A DNA stretch of 64,000 nucleotides from Candidatus Enterococcus myersii (GCF_017316025.1 NZ_JAFLVT010000008.1:124001-188000); one strand, 5' to 3'. Positions 1 through 9,193 are shown, numbered from the stretch's first letter. Numbers and translations are program-made. The notes: generated from the sequence alone by a model not told the origin.

Positions 1-1
1 A

Positions 2-118
2 GAATATGAATTGCTACCTTTAATCAAAGAATACTTAAATTTAGGCTTTTTAACAAACGCAGCAGATCATTTCAATCAATTTTTCATTGAAGAGATTGAT
101 CAAACGATCGATCTATAA
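2..118 (+). CDS. C-terminal end of a truncated gene, possibly McrB-like
   Basis: An open frame enters from the left edge and ends with TAA at 116-118, encoding about 38 residues ending FFIEEIDQTIDL. The stop lies a few bases before the McrC-like gene, and the ribosome binding site of that gene overlaps it, so the two are probably one operon. In McrBC and LlaJI systems the gene before the McrC-type subunit is a GTP-dependent McrB-type AAA+ protein. That identity is inferred only from position, because the visible residues carry no diagnostic motif. Confidence 0.55.
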   Translation, partial: EYELLPLIKEYLNLGFLTNAADHFNQFFIEEIDQTIDL

Positions 119-123
119 GGAGA

Positions 124-1488
124 GTGGTGGCTTTGGGAAAAGATCAGTCTATGCCAGCAATCCTAGCGACGACGTTTGATTCTTTTGAATATGTTTTGCC
201 AAAAAAAGCGATTAATGATAAACGTTATATCAATGAATCTAATGCCAGTTTTATTAGTTTGAATCGTGATACGCTTGAATTTTTAGGGATTCAGCCGGTT
301 TTAAATGATAAAAAGATTGTTTTAGAAACAAGCACTTTTGTAGGTGCTGCGCCGCTTAGATTTCCTGGGAAAATTAGTAAACCGCTAAGCGATATTATTA
401 TCCGTCCGCGGTATAATGCAGAACAATCACTGGATTGGTTTGCCTGGATATCTGAGCTGGCAGAATATAGCGACTACGAAATCAACCTTGAAAGAAACGT
501 CCAATTGAAATTAACACGAACAAATGGAAGTAAGCCACCGAAGTTTATTTTGGCAAAAGATGTTGTAAATGCCTTTTATCCTGTTTTACAAAAACAATCT
601 TGGTATCAATTTGAGAGCTTGAAGGTGGTCCTTCAACAACCAAAAGGTAAAATTAACTGGTCAGAGTACGCTCGAAGGTCCTATCAACCGGAGAAACGGT
701 TAGAATTTCCAACGACATTAAATAGATTATCTCAGAATCATCAAGAATTTGAACGAGCACTTTTAATTTTAAAGGAATCAATTCGCTTATTGCGCGGTAA
801 TGAAGCCCCACAAAATATCCGAATTGAGATGGCAGAGAAGTTGAATAGAACAAGTCATTTGCTGAATAATTTTAAACAGGTTTCAAATTCAAAGTTAGTA
901 ACAGAAAAATTTTTTATACAGCAAAGTGATGCGTTGGATGTTCAAAAGTTAAAAGTTATTTTGAATAATTATATTGAAAACTTTAAAGAAGATAAATATG
1001 CGTGGCGCGTTGATTTCTCTGAATTGTTTGAAAGATATGTGCAAAAGATAATTAGTCAAGTAGTGATTATTTCAGCACACAATGAAAAAATTAGCCGTTT
1101 TGTTGAAACAAAAGAAAGAAGTTCTAATAAAATTTTGAAATTATTACCTAAATATTTAGAGCCTGATTTAGTTGTAGAAATCAATGATCAGATAATAGTC
1201 ATTGATGCAAAGTACAAATCTTATTTTTATCCCAGGTCGCAATCTGTCACGCTAACACAAAGAGAACGACTTAGAGCGGATGTTCATCAAGTGTTAGCTT
1301 ATGCAAATTTGAAGAACGCTAAAATAGGCGTTCTGATAGCTCCCACTGCTGACGTCGATTTACAAGTTGAAGTTGTTAAATACGCAGGAACGAAAATTGC
1401 TGTCATTGGGCTACCAATTGATATTAAGAAAATTCAATATCTAAGGACAAAACTGCGAAAAGTCTTAGAAGATTTAGTTAAAGATTAA
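124..1488 (+). CDS. McrC/LlaJI-like restriction nuclease subunit
   Basis: A protein of about 454 residues that probably supplies the nuclease of a GTP-dependent restriction system. The C-terminal third carries a PD-(D/E)xK core: EPDLVVEI (about residue 355), then VIDAKYK, then the helix DVHQVLAYA, an arrangement typical of McrC and of LlaJI-type restriction enzymes. The N-terminal part should contact the McrB-type partner; its family is less clear. Several starts are possible: the SD AAGGAGA (117-123) abuts GTG 124, while GTG 127 and TTG 133 are better spaced. It sits directly upstream of the type I genes in a restriction island. Which methylated or unmethylated site it recognises cannot be told from sequence. 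Confidence 0.72.
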   Translation: MVALGKDQSMPAILATTFDSFEYVLPKKAINDKRYINESNASFISLNRDTLEFLGIQPVLNDKKIVLETSTFVGAAPLRFPGKISKPLSDIIIRPRYNAEQSLDWFAWISELAEYSDYEINLERNVQLKLTRTNGSKPPKFILAKDVVNAFYPVLQKQSWYQFESLKVVLQQPKGKINWSEYARRSYQPEKRLEFPTTLNRLSQNHQEFERALLILKESIRLLRGNEAPQNIRIEMAEKLNRTSHLLNNFKQVSNSKLVTEKFFIQQSDALDVQKLKVILNNYIENFKEDKYAWRVDFSELFERYVQKIISQVVIISAHNEKISRFVETKERSSNKILKLLPKYLEPDLVVEINDQIIVIDAKYKSYFYPRSQSVTLTQRERLRADVHQVLAYANLKNAKIGVLIAPTADVDLQVEVVKYAGTKIAVIGLPIDIKKIQYLRTKLRKVLEDLVKD

Positions 1489-1541
1489 TCATCCAAAATT
1501 TTGATGTGAATATGGCGATAGTAAAACTTGATTTAGTCAGG

Positions 1542-1593
1542 TGTTATTGCAATGTAAATAAAACTTTAAAATGGGATTGCAATATAAAAAAAC
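1542..1593 (+). repeat. Short direct repeat upstream of hsdM
   Basis: Two imperfect copies of ATTGCAATRTAAATAAAAC-like sequence lie about 32 bp apart in the 180 bp gap between the McrC-like gene and hsdM. They may be protein-binding half sites or remnants; no function is supported. Confidence 0.3.
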
Positions 1594-1668
1594 AAGGGTA
1601 AATTTAAAGGTGAAGATAATTGTTTTACAGACAATTGGAACTATAAGGAAAATTAAGGAGATTGGGAA

Positions 1669-3291
1669 ATGGCAGAATTAAATTCAAAGACACTGTACCA
1701 AGCATTATGGAATAGCGCGGATATTTTGCGTTCAAAAATGGATGCAAATGAATATAAAAATTATTTATTGGGTTTAGTTTTCTATAAGTATTTATCTGAT
1801 ACAATGTTATATTCCGCAGCTGAACTATTAGAAGTAGAAGTTGCTGATTTAAACGAGGCACAAAAAATTTACGAAGAAGCTTTTGCAGATTCAGAAACCA
1901 AGGACGATTTAATAGAAGAGTTAAAATACGATTATTCCTATGCTTTAGAGCCCAACTTAACCTTTACAGCGTTAGTGGCAACGATTCATAAAGGGCGTTT
2001 CCAACTAGAAGATTTGGCGCAGGGGTTTCGTAATATTGAGCAAAGTAGCGAATTATTTGAAAACTTGTTTGAAGATGTCGATCTGTATTCTAAGCGCCTG
2101 GGTGCAACACCGCAAAAGCAAAATCAAACAATTTCTGCTGTGATGAAGGAATTGGCGACATTAGATATCGCTCACGAAGGGGACGCTTTAGGGGATGCCT
2201 ATGAATATCTGATTGGTCAATTTGCATCTGATTCTGGCAAAAAAGCGGGTGAATTTTACACGCCGCAACCTGTTTCAACGTTAATGACGCGAATTGTTTT
2301 ATTGGGAAAAGAAGATCAAAAAGGCTTTACTGTTTATGATCCGACAATGGGATCAGGTTCGCTGTTATTAAATGCAAAGAAATTCTCCCATGAACCGAAT
2401 ACAATTAATTATTTTGGGCAAGAATTAAACACATCAACTTATAACTTGGCGCGAATGAACATGATTTTGCATGGTGTCGAGGTGGGGAATCATCACTTAC
2501 GCAACGCTGACACTTTGGATGGTGACTGGCCGACAGAAGAGCCAACGAACTTTGACGCAGTACTAATGAACCCGCCGTATAGTGCCAAATGGTCGGCAGA
2601 TGCAGGCTTTTTAGAAGACCCGCGTTTTTCTAGCTATGGTGTTTTGGCGCCAAAATCTAAAGCGGACTTTGCCTTTTTATTACATGGTTATTATCATTTA
2701 AAAGATACCGGTGTTATGGCAATTGTTTTACCTCATGGGGTGTTGTTCCGAGGCGCTGCGGAAGGGAAAATCCGCAAAATTCTTTTAGACAATGGGGCAA
2801 TTGATACGGTCATTGGCTTGCCAGCGAATATTTTCTTTAATACAAGTATCCCAACGACAGTTATCATCTTGAAGAAAAATCGCACCACCAAAGATGTATT
2901 ATTTATTGATGCTTCAAAAGAATTCACAAAGGGTAAAAATCAAAATGTATTAGAACCCGAACACATTAATCGGATTCTTGAAACTTTTCAAAAACGAGAA
3001 GATATGGACAAATATGCTCACGTCGCTGCGTTTTCTGAAATTGTCGAAAACGAATATAATCTAAATATTCCAAGATACGTGGATACTTTTGAAGAAGAAG
3101 CACCAATTGACTTGGGAGAAGTAACAAAAGAAATGCAAACAGTTCAAACACAAATTGAAGATGCTAACAGAGAACTAGCAAAAATGGTACAGCAGTTAAC
3201 AACAGATGAACCTGCGCTACAAGCTGACCTAGCACAGTTTCTCCAATTTTTAGAGGTATCAACGACACAAGGTGGTGAAAACCATGCCTGA
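1669..3291 (+). CDS. hsdM: Type I restriction enzyme, methyltransferase subunit HsdM
   Basis: N6-adenine DNA methyltransferase of a type I restriction-modification complex, 540 residues, a normal length for the family. An N-terminal helical HsdM domain (about 1-150) precedes the SAM-binding motif I DPTMGSGSLL (about residue 224) and the catalytic motif IV NPPY (about 303). The HsdM2S trimer methylates and, with HsdR, cleaves unmodified DNA. The start is supported by the SD AAGGAG just before ATG 1669. Its stop overlaps the hsdS start by 8 nt, so the two are translationally coupled. Confidence 0.95.
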   Translation: MAELNSKTLYQALWNSADILRSKMDANEYKNYLLGLVFYKYLSDTMLYSAAELLEVEVADLNEAQKIYEEAFADSETKDDLIEELKYDYSYALEPNLTFTALVATIHKGRFQLEDLAQGFRNIEQSSELFENLFEDVDLYSKRLGATPQKQNQTISAVMKELATLDIAHEGDALGDAYEYLIGQFASDSGKKAGEFYTPQPVSTLMTRIVLLGKEDQKGFTVYDPTMGSGSLLLNAKKFSHEPNTINYFGQELNTSTYNLARMNMILHGVEVGNHHLRNADTLDGDWPTEEPTNFDAVLMNPPYSAKWSADAGFLEDPRFSSYGVLAPKSKADFAFLLHGYYHLKDTGVMAIVLPHGVLFRGAAEGKIRKILLDNGAIDTVIGLPANIFFNTSIPTTVIILKKNRTTKDVLFIDASKEFTKGKNQNVLEPEHINRILETFQKREDMDKYAHVAAFSEIVENEYNLNIPRYVDTFEEEAPIDLGEVTKEMQTVQTQIEDANRELAKMVQQLTTDEPALQADLAQFLQFLEVSTTQGGENHA

Positions 3292-4465
3292 AAACAAACC
3301 AGCAATTCGTTTTAAAGGATTTGAAAATGATTGGGAACAGCGTAAGTTGGAGGAAGTTGCGGAAAGATATGACAATTTGCGAGTTCCAATTACAGCATCT
3401 GAACGCGTTTTGGGAGATACACCATACTATGGTGCAAATGGTATTCAGGATTATATTGAAGGATTTACTCATGAGGGTGAGTTTATTTTAGTCGCAGAAG
3501 ATGGAGCAAACGATTTAAAAAATTATCCTGTTCAATATGTCAAGGGCAAAGTTTGGGTTAATAATCATGCCCACGTTTTACAAGGCTATAACGGTATAAC
3601 GGACAATAAATTTTTAATGAATGCTATCAAAAATATCAATATTGAACCATTTTTAGTCGGTGGAGGACGTGCAAAATTAAATGCGGATGTAATGATGAAA
3701 TTAAGCCTTCGCTTACCTTCATTTGAAGAACAACAAAAAATTGGCACCTTCTTCAAACAACTCGACGACACCATCGCTCTTCATCAGCAACAATTAGAAA
3801 ATTTGAAAAAAACTAAAAAAGCTTACTTACAAAAAATGTTTCCGAAAAACAATGAAAAAGTTCCTGAAATAAGATTTGAAGGATTTGCTGACGATTGGGA
3901 ACAGCGTAAGTTGGGGGAAGTGACTAATTTGATAACAAAAGGAACAACCCCAAAAGATAAATCGTGGGCTGGAAGTGTTAACTATGTTAAGACTGAGAGC
4001 ATTGATTCTATCTCTGGATATATTAATGTAACAGCTAATATAAGTCTAGAAGAACATAACGGATATTTAAAACGTTCACAACTTAAAACCGATGATTTAC
4101 TTTTCTCTATCGTAGGAACGTTAGGACGTGTAGGCGTAGTAAGGGATATGGACCTTCCCGCAAATACAAATCAACAAATTGCAGTTATTCGATTAAGCAA
4201 TATAGTGAATAATCGATTTATTTTCCACTCTTTAAAAACATCAAAAATTTCAGCATTTATAAAGAGCGATGCCACAATTGGTGCACAACCATCGTTATCA
4301 TTATGGCAAATTAATGAATTGAATATTCCATACACAGATATAACAGAACAAGTTAAGGTTGGTAAATTTCTAGATATATTAGACAACACTATCGCTCTTC
4401 ATCAGCGTAAACTTGATTATTTGAAAGAAATGAAAAAAGGATTATTACAAAAAATGTTTGTATAG
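3284..4465 (+). CDS. hsdS: Type I restriction enzyme specificity subunit HsdS (expressed copy)
   Basis: Specificity subunit with two target recognition domains (TRDs) and two conserved repeats. Each TRD begins with a near-identical NDWEQRKL or DDWEQRKL segment (about residues 14 and 203), and each is followed by a helical spacer containing DDTIALHQ or DNTIALHQ. ATG 3284 has SD AAGGTGG 9 bp upstream and overlaps the hsdM stop, so I prefer it to the GTG at 3272; it gives 393 residues. The DNA encoding the WEQRK segment recurs inverted in the half gene at 5431-6000, and a recombinase lies between them. The gene can therefore probably exchange a TRD by inversion. The stop codon is embedded in a terminator hairpin. 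Confidence 0.93.
   Translation: MPENKPAIRFKGFENDWEQRKLEEVAERYDNLRVPITASERVLGDTPYYGANGIQDYIEGFTHEGEFILVAEDGANDLKNYPVQYVKGKVWVNNHAHVLQGYNGITDNKFLMNAIKNINIEPFLVGGGRAKLNADVMMKLSLRLPSFEEQQKIGTFFKQLDDTIALHQQQLENLKKTKKAYLQKMFPKNNEKVPEIRFEGFADDWEQRKLGEVTNLITKGTTPKDKSWAGSVNYVKTESIDSISGYINVTANISLEEHNGYLKRSQLKTDDLLFSIVGTLGRVGVVRDMDLPANTNQQIAVIRLSNIVNNRFIFHSLKTSKISAFIKSDATIGAQPSLSLWQINELNIPYTDITEQVKVGKFLDILDNTIALHQRKLDYLKEMKKGLLQKMFV
3326..3348 (+). repeat. hsdS inversion repeat, copy A (start of TRD1)
   Basis: 23 bp coding for NDWEQRKL (AATGATTGGGAACAGCGTAA plus GTT). It is identical and inverted relative to copy C at 5975-5997, and its last 20 bp also match copy B at 3893-3912 in direct orientation. 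It is a candidate crossover site for the adjacent tyrosine recombinase. Confidence 0.8.
3893..3912 (+). repeat. hsdS inversion repeat, copy B (start of TRD2)
   Basis: 20 bp GATTGGGAACAGCGTAAGTT, identical to the 3' part of copy A and inverted relative to copy C. Inversion between B and C would replace TRD2 by the TRD stored in the silent cassette and leave TRD1 in place. Confidence 0.8.
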
Positions 4466-4490
4466 AAGGTGCACTTTGCACCTTCTATTT
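4465..4490 (+). terminator. Terminator overlapping the hsdS stop codon
   Basis: Perfect 9 bp stem GAAGGTGCA / TGCACCTTC with a 3-nt loop, followed by TATTTTAT. The last G of the hsdS TAG is the first base of the stem. It separates hsdS from the convergent recombinase gene and may act in both directions. Confidence 0.7.
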
Positions 4491-5410
4491 TATATGCCAG
4501 CTAGATAGCGCATGATTTTATCGTTGTCTTGATTTTCAAGTTCTTGGATGATATGCAGATAAGTCTGTTGCGTTGTTGTCATGTTGGAGTGGCCAAGTCT
4601 TCTAGCAACGCTGGCAATTGAAACTCCCGCAAAAAGCAAAAGAGAAGCATGTGTATGACGTAGACCATGAATTGAAATTACAGGGATATTTGCACAGCAA
4701 CAATATTTTTTTAAACGATTATTAATCGTTGAATTATAAATACGGTTGTCAACAAAAATTGGCTTATCCGAAGGCAGTTGCGTAATAAGTTGAGCAAACT
4801 GCATCATTGTTTTCCAATCGACAGGAATTTTCCGCTTAGAAGAAAAATTTTTAGTATCTTGAAATCCACCACTTTGGCTTTTATAGTTCCACGTCTTTGT
4901 GACGGAAATCGTTTGGTAAGCAAAATCAAAGTCTGCCGGCGTTAATGCTAATGCCTCAGAAAAGCGCAAGCCGGTCTTGGCAATTAATAGAATTAGCCAA
5001 TCTTCATTGATATAGTCAGAAAGAGTTAAGGTATCAAGTAGTTTTTGTAAATCAAATTGGCTAATATATTTCATTTTCTTTTCTCGAGGAATTTTTCCTT
5101 TGATAACAACTTTTCTTGTGGGATCACTTGGCAATAATTGATCATCTAAAGCGTCGATAATAGCGCCCTTTAATTGATGGTGGAAATCCATCGTTGTTTG
5201 TTTTTCATGAGACAAAGCATATTGATTCATGATTTTTTGATAATTTTTCCGATCTAGTTCTGAAAGTTTCAAATGTGGTGAAATCTTTTTCAACCATTGG
5301 TAAGACATACGATATTTTGCCAAAGTAACGTCTCTCACTGCACCAACTTTGTACAAATCAATCCATTCTGCATAGTATTCGTGAAACAAAACAGTCGATT
5401 CTTTGAACAT
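4490..5410 (-). CDS. Tyrosine recombinase, probable hsdS inversion enzyme
   Basis: Phage-integrase family site-specific recombinase, 306 residues. An N-terminal SAM-like DNA-binding domain (about 1-110) is followed by a catalytic domain with the family residues: Arg in TGLRFSEAL (about 170), HGLRHTHAS (His and second Arg, about 250), LGHSN (His, about 273) and the nucleophile Tyr in TYLHI (about 283). It appears intact. It lies between the expressed hsdS and an inverted half hsdS, as do the recombinases of switching type I loci in streptococci, so TRD inversion is its most likely job. No phage genes are nearby. An integrase left from another mobile element is the alternative. Confidence 0.9.
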   Translation of the reverse strand: MFKESTVLFHEYYAEWIDLYKVGAVRDVTLAKYRMSYQWLKKISPHLKLSELDRKNYQKIMNQYALSHEKQTTMDFHHQLKGAIIDALDDQLLPSDPTRKVVIKGKIPREKKMKYISQFDLQKLLDTLTLSDYINEDWLILLIAKTGLRFSEALALTPADFDFAYQTISVTKTWNYKSQSGGFQDTKNFSSKRKIPVDWKTMMQFAQLITQLPSDKPIFVDNRIYNSTINNRLKKYCCCANIPVISIHGLRHTHASLLLFAGVSIASVARRLGHSNMTTTQQTYLHIIQELENQDNDKIMRYLAGI

Positions 5411-5430
5411 AACAAACGCCTCCTTAAAAT

Positions 5431-6000
5431 TTATGTATATAAATCAAATTTTCCAATTCGCTGATGAAGGGTGATGGTATTGTCCAGAATTTTAAAAAAA
5501 TCCCCTAATCGTTTCTGTTCTTGTTTACTTGGGACCAAAATGTCCCAATTCTTTACCTCTGACATAGGTACCAAATTGTTAATTGCAGACCCTGGATTAG
5601 CACCTGTAAGTTTTCTTTGCATGTTATCCGCCCGAACAAATTGAATAAAGTATTCTGAGTCCGTAACTTCATTATTAATCTTAAATCGTATAAGCGCTTG
5701 ATTAAACACTCCTTGTTTAATTCCAACTGGGACACGTGAGATTCTTCCAATCGTACCAGCCCCGCTCATAATGAAATCTCCTTCTTCCAATGAGAACTTA
5801 CTTAACTCTTCAAATTTGGATTGGGGTATGTTATATCGAGTTTTATAATTATCATAAATCGCATTTTGCTGTTCATAGACAACATAATCACTTTTAGAAA
5901 CAAATATCTCTTTTTTTAGGGCGCTTCCAAATGGCCCACGGCGAACTCCATCCTTCTTATCTAATAAATCTTCAAACTTACGCTGTTCCCAATCATTCAT
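5431..6000 (-). CDS. Silent half-length hsdS cassette (one TRD)
   Basis: Partial HsdS of 189 residues in the opposite orientation to hsdS. It begins MNDWEQRKFEDLLDKK, holds one TRD unlike either TRD of hsdS, and ends with the conserved spacer FFKILDNTITLHQR followed by IGKFDLYT, so the second half of the normal C-terminal helix is missing. No good ribosome binding site precedes the ATG, which suggests it is a storage cassette. Its first codons contain the 23 bp repeat inverted relative to hsdS. After inversion at copies B and C, hsdS would encode TRD1 plus this TRD as a nearly full-length subunit. Confidence 0.85.
   Translation of the reverse strand: MNDWEQRKFEDLLDKKDGVRRGPFGSALKKEIFVSKSDYVVYEQQNAIYDNYKTRYNIPQSKFEELSKFSLEEGDFIMSGAGTIGRISRVPVGIKQGVFNQALIRFKINNEVTDSEYFIQFVRADNMQRKLTGANPGSAINNLVPMSEVKNWDILVPSKQEQKRLGDFFKILDNTITLHQRIGKFDLYT
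5975..5997 (-). repeat. hsdS inversion repeat, copy C (silent cassette)
   Basis: Exact reverse complement of copy A (3326-3348), located at the start of the silent TRD. With copy A or B it bounds a segment of about 2.67 or 2.1 kb that includes the recombinase gene. Confidence 0.8.
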
Positions 6001-6041
6001 TACCCTAATTTCTATCCAATATTAAAAAATAACACTAAAAA

Positions 6042-6069
6042 TGATACCGCTTTTTTTATGTGGTATAAT
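6042..6069 (+). promoter_or_regulatory. Promoter of hsdR
   Basis: An extended -10, TGGTATAAT (6061-6069), with a possible -35 TGATAC at 6042 and a 16 bp spacer. It lies outside the invertible segment, so hsdR expression would not depend on the state of hsdS. Confidence 0.7.
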
Positions 6070-6099
6070 TTTTTTGAGTATATAAAGTGGGTGGAAATA

Positions 6100-9000
6100 A
6101 TGACAAAGTTTACTGGAGAGCAGATATTAGAAGATACATTGATTCAAAAATTAATCACAGGTGAATCACAGTGGGTTTATCGGGACGATTTACATACAGA
6201 ATCAGAATTGTGGGCGAATTTGCGGCAAAAATTGGAAATTAATAATCAAGATGTTCTAAAAGGCGTGCCGTTGACGACGCAAGAATTTCGTCAAATTCAA
6301 AATCAGTTGAGTTTCCCCAATTTTTACGAGGCGGCACGTTGGTTGGCTGGTGAAAATGGCGTGGCAAAGGTTCAAGTGCAACGAGAAGACGCGGCGCTTG
6401 GGACAATTCGTTTGCGAGTGATTAATCGCCAAGATGTGGCAGGGGGAATTTCTTCTTATGAGGTTATTAATCAATTCAAGTCAGAGAAGCGGAAAATGGA
6501 AGATCTTAATCGACGTTTTGATGTTACGTTATTGATTAACGGACTGCCAATGATCCATATTGAATTAAAAAATCGGCGCCATCCATATATGGACGCTTTT
6601 CGTCAAATAAAGAAATATGTTCGGGAAGGAAAATTTACAGGGATTTTTTCTTCTGTGCAGATGTTTGTGATTTCCAACGGGACAGATACACGTTATATTG
6701 CGAGTGCGCAAGATACAAAGTTAAATGAACAGTTTCTAACCAAGTGGGTGGATAAAGATAACAATCCAGTCAATGATTATTTGGAGTTCGCTGAAGAAGT
6801 GTTAGCAATTCCAATGGCTCACAAGATGGTGACGCAGTATACGGTAATTGACAGTGAGAAAAAAGCGCTGATTTTACTTCGGCCTTATCAGATTCATGCA
6901 ATTGAGGCAGTCAAAGTTGCTTCTAAGCAACATAAATCTGGTTATGTTTGGCATACAACCGGTTCTGGTAAAACATTGACTTCTTATAAAGTAGCGCGGA
7001 ATTTATTACAAATTCCATCTTTGAAGAAAACCATATTTATTATTGACCGCGTCGATTTGGATCAACAGACGACCTCTTCATTTACATCATACGCTGAAAA
7101 TGACACAATTGAAATTGATGGCACAGATAATGTGAAGGACTTAATTAAAAAGCTACTCTCAGATGAGCGCAATGTTTTGGTAACAACTATTCAAAAGCTA
7201 AATCATGTGATGAAACGTTTTTCTGGTAAGGAAGGGACAAAACGTTACGAGCAGATGACGCAGTTGAAGGTAGCTTTTGTAGTAGATGAATGCCATCGTG
7301 CAGTAAGTCCAGGTAAGAAAAAAGAAATTAGCGAATTTTTTGTTCAATCTCTTTGGTATGGTTTTACTGGCACACCGATTTTTAAAGAGAATGCAAAGAA
7401 AGAACAAGGAAATCTCCCCCGTACAACGCAGCAACTTTATGGGGAACGACTTCATGAATATACGGTTAAAGAGGCCATTCATGATCGTGCGGTTTTAGGC
7501 TTTCAGGTGGAATATAAGTCGACTTTTTCTGAAGAGGAATTGGATCGAACGATTATCCAATTAGCTGATGAAAATAAGTTAGATGTGGATGCCTTAGAGT
7601 TGGAAGAAAAAGAAGCAAAACTACCGAAATCGGTTTATTCAAATGAAGAACACATGTTAGCGGTAATTGACTCGATTTTGAACAAGTCACGAAACAAATT
7701 GGGTTTTCGAAATGGTTCAGGCAAGACCTGTAATGCAATTTTGACCACCTCGTCTATTTCTCAGGCGCAACGGTATTATGAACTTTTCCAGCTAGTGAAA
7801 CGTGGAGAAACAAGTATTACAATCGATGAAGCGACGAAGCGTACTTTGCCAGACTTTCCGAAAGTGGCGATTACCTATTCAATTTCAGAAAATGAGGAAG
7901 CTTCAATTACAAATCAAGAGAAAATGAAGGCTGCTCTAAAGGACTACAACAAAGAATTTAATACAGATTTTACGATTGAAACAATGCGAGCCTACAATCG
8001 TGAGGTTAATAATCGACTGGCACGAAAAAAAGAAGCCTACTTAGCACGATCAGAACAAATTGATTTAGTCATTGTGGTGGATCGGCTTTTAACTGGGTTT
8101 GATGCCCCCTGTTTATCGACCTTATTTATTGATCGGCCGCCAATGCAACCCCATGAGTTGATTCAAGCCTTTTCAAGAACGAACCGTCTCTTTGATAAAA
8201 ATAAAAAGTACGGTCAAATTGTAACGTTCCAAACACCGAAGACTTTTGAACAAAAAGTAAAAGAAGCCTTGGTTTTATATTCCAATGGTGGTGAAAATTA
8301 TGTATTAGCGCCTGATTGGGAAGAGGCGAAAGATAATTTCTTAAAAGCCTTAGAAAATTTACGTGAAGTTGCCAATCAGCCTAGTGCCATCCAAGTGGAT
8401 AATTTGAATGCTGCTGAGTTGAAGAAATTTGTAAAGGCGTATCAGAAATTTGATCGGACTTATGCAGCAATTCAAGTTTACACGGACTTTGAGCCAGAAC
8501 AAATCGGCACAGAGTTTCCCATTCAAGTAAGAGAAATTGAAGAGTATAACGGTAAATATGTGAATGCGATTGAAGAATTACGTGGAGGTGATGGTCCCGA
8601 GGTAGTTGATATCGATATTTTCTACGAATTAGCAACTGTCAAAACTGAAGAAATCAATTATGAGTATATCTTGCTGCTGATTCAAGCTTTCGTACCTAGT
8701 GGCGATGACGAATATGAACTAGTGGCAAAAGAAGATCAAAAGGCGACAGCAGAAGTAAATCGTTATATTGATGATTTAGCAAAAAACAACGAAAAACTTG
8801 CAAGTCTGATCCGTAAGTTGTGGCAAGATGTCATTTTGAACCCGGAAAACTATCGGGATCAAAATATTTCCAATATTTTGGAGAACATGATCCAAGACAA
8901 ACAATATCAGATGGTCAAAAATTTTTCAAAAAAATGGCAGGTTGACGAAAGTGATGCACGTTATCTGGTGGCAAACTATAATCCGAAGAAGCAACATCAA

Positions 9001-9153
9001 GTTGGCGAAAAAGAACTTGTCCGTCCTGAAAACTTTGAACGCTACAAATCAACCTCAGGACAAACATTATCAAGGATAAAATATCGCAAGCAAGTTCGCA
9101 GTGATTTTAATGAATTAATGGAAAAAGAAATTTTACCGTTACAAAAGCGGTAA
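6100..9153 (+). CDS. hsdR: Type I restriction enzyme, endonuclease/translocase subunit HsdR
   Basis: Motor and nuclease subunit, 1017 residues from ATG 6100. That start follows a GGGTGGA ribosome binding site and the promoter; the earlier in-frame ATG at 6058 lies within the promoter. The N-terminal nuclease domain has the D...ELK signature (DVTLLINGLP, then IHIELKN, about residue 165). The SF2 helicase core has Walker A HTTGSGKT (about 290), Walker B VVDECHR (about 400), GFTGTPI (about 420), LLTGFDAP (about 665) and QAFSRTNRL (about 690). The C-terminal helical region should dock onto HsdM2S. No disruption was seen, so the complex should be active. Confidence 0.95.
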   Translation: MTKFTGEQILEDTLIQKLITGESQWVYRDDLHTESELWANLRQKLEINNQDVLKGVPLTTQEFRQIQNQLSFPNFYEAARWLAGENGVAKVQVQREDAALGTIRLRVINRQDVAGGISSYEVINQFKSEKRKMEDLNRRFDVTLLINGLPMIHIELKNRRHPYMDAFRQIKKYVREGKFTGIFSSVQMFVISNGTDTRYIASAQDTKLNEQFLTKWVDKDNNPVNDYLEFAEEVLAIPMAHKMVTQYTVIDSEKKALILLRPYQIHAIEAVKVASKQHKSGYVWHTTGSGKTLTSYKVARNLLQIPSLKKTIFIIDRVDLDQQTTSSFTSYAENDTIEIDGTDNVKDLIKKLLSDERNVLVTTIQKLNHVMKRFSGKEGTKRYEQMTQLKVAFVVDECHRAVSPGKKKEISEFFVQSLWYGFTGTPIFKENAKKEQGNLPRTTQQLYGERLHEYTVKEAIHDRAVLGFQVEYKSTFSEEELDRTIIQLADENKLDVDALELEEKEAKLPKSVYSNEEHMLAVIDSILNKSRNKLGFRNGSGKTCNAILTTSSISQAQRYYELFQLVKRGETSITIDEATKRTLPDFPKVAITYSISENEEASITNQEKMKAALKDYNKEFNTDFTIETMRAYNREVNNRLARKKEAYLARSEQIDLVIVVDRLLTGFDAPCLSTLFIDRPPMQPHELIQAFSRTNRLFDKNKKYGQIVTFQTPKTFEQKVKEALVLYSNGGENYVLAPDWEEAKDNFLKALENLREVANQPSAIQVDNLNAAELKKFVKAYQKFDRTYAAIQVYTDFEPEQIGTEFPIQVREIEEYNGKYVNAIEELRGGDGPEVVDIDIFYELATVKTEEINYEYILLLIQAFVPSGDDEYELVAKEDQKATAEVNRYIDDLAKNNEKLASLIRKLWQDVILNPENYRDQNISNILENMIQDKQYQMVKNFSKKWQVDESDARYLVANYNPKKQHQVGEKELVRPENFERYKSTSGQTLSRIKYRKQVRSDFNELMEKEILPLQKR

Positions 9154-9169
9154 GTAGTTGCAATTTATA

Positions 9170-9193
9170 GAGTGGAGAAATCCACTCTTTTTT
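9170..9193 (+). terminator. Terminator after hsdR
   Basis: 7 bp perfect stem GAGTGGA / TCCACTC with a GAAA tetraloop, then seven T. Confidence 0.85.

Noticed and set aside
4490-5410. Prophage or integrative element integrase with att sites
   Set aside because: No phage or conjugation genes are nearby, and the only repeats found lie inside hsdS sequences, which fits inversion better.
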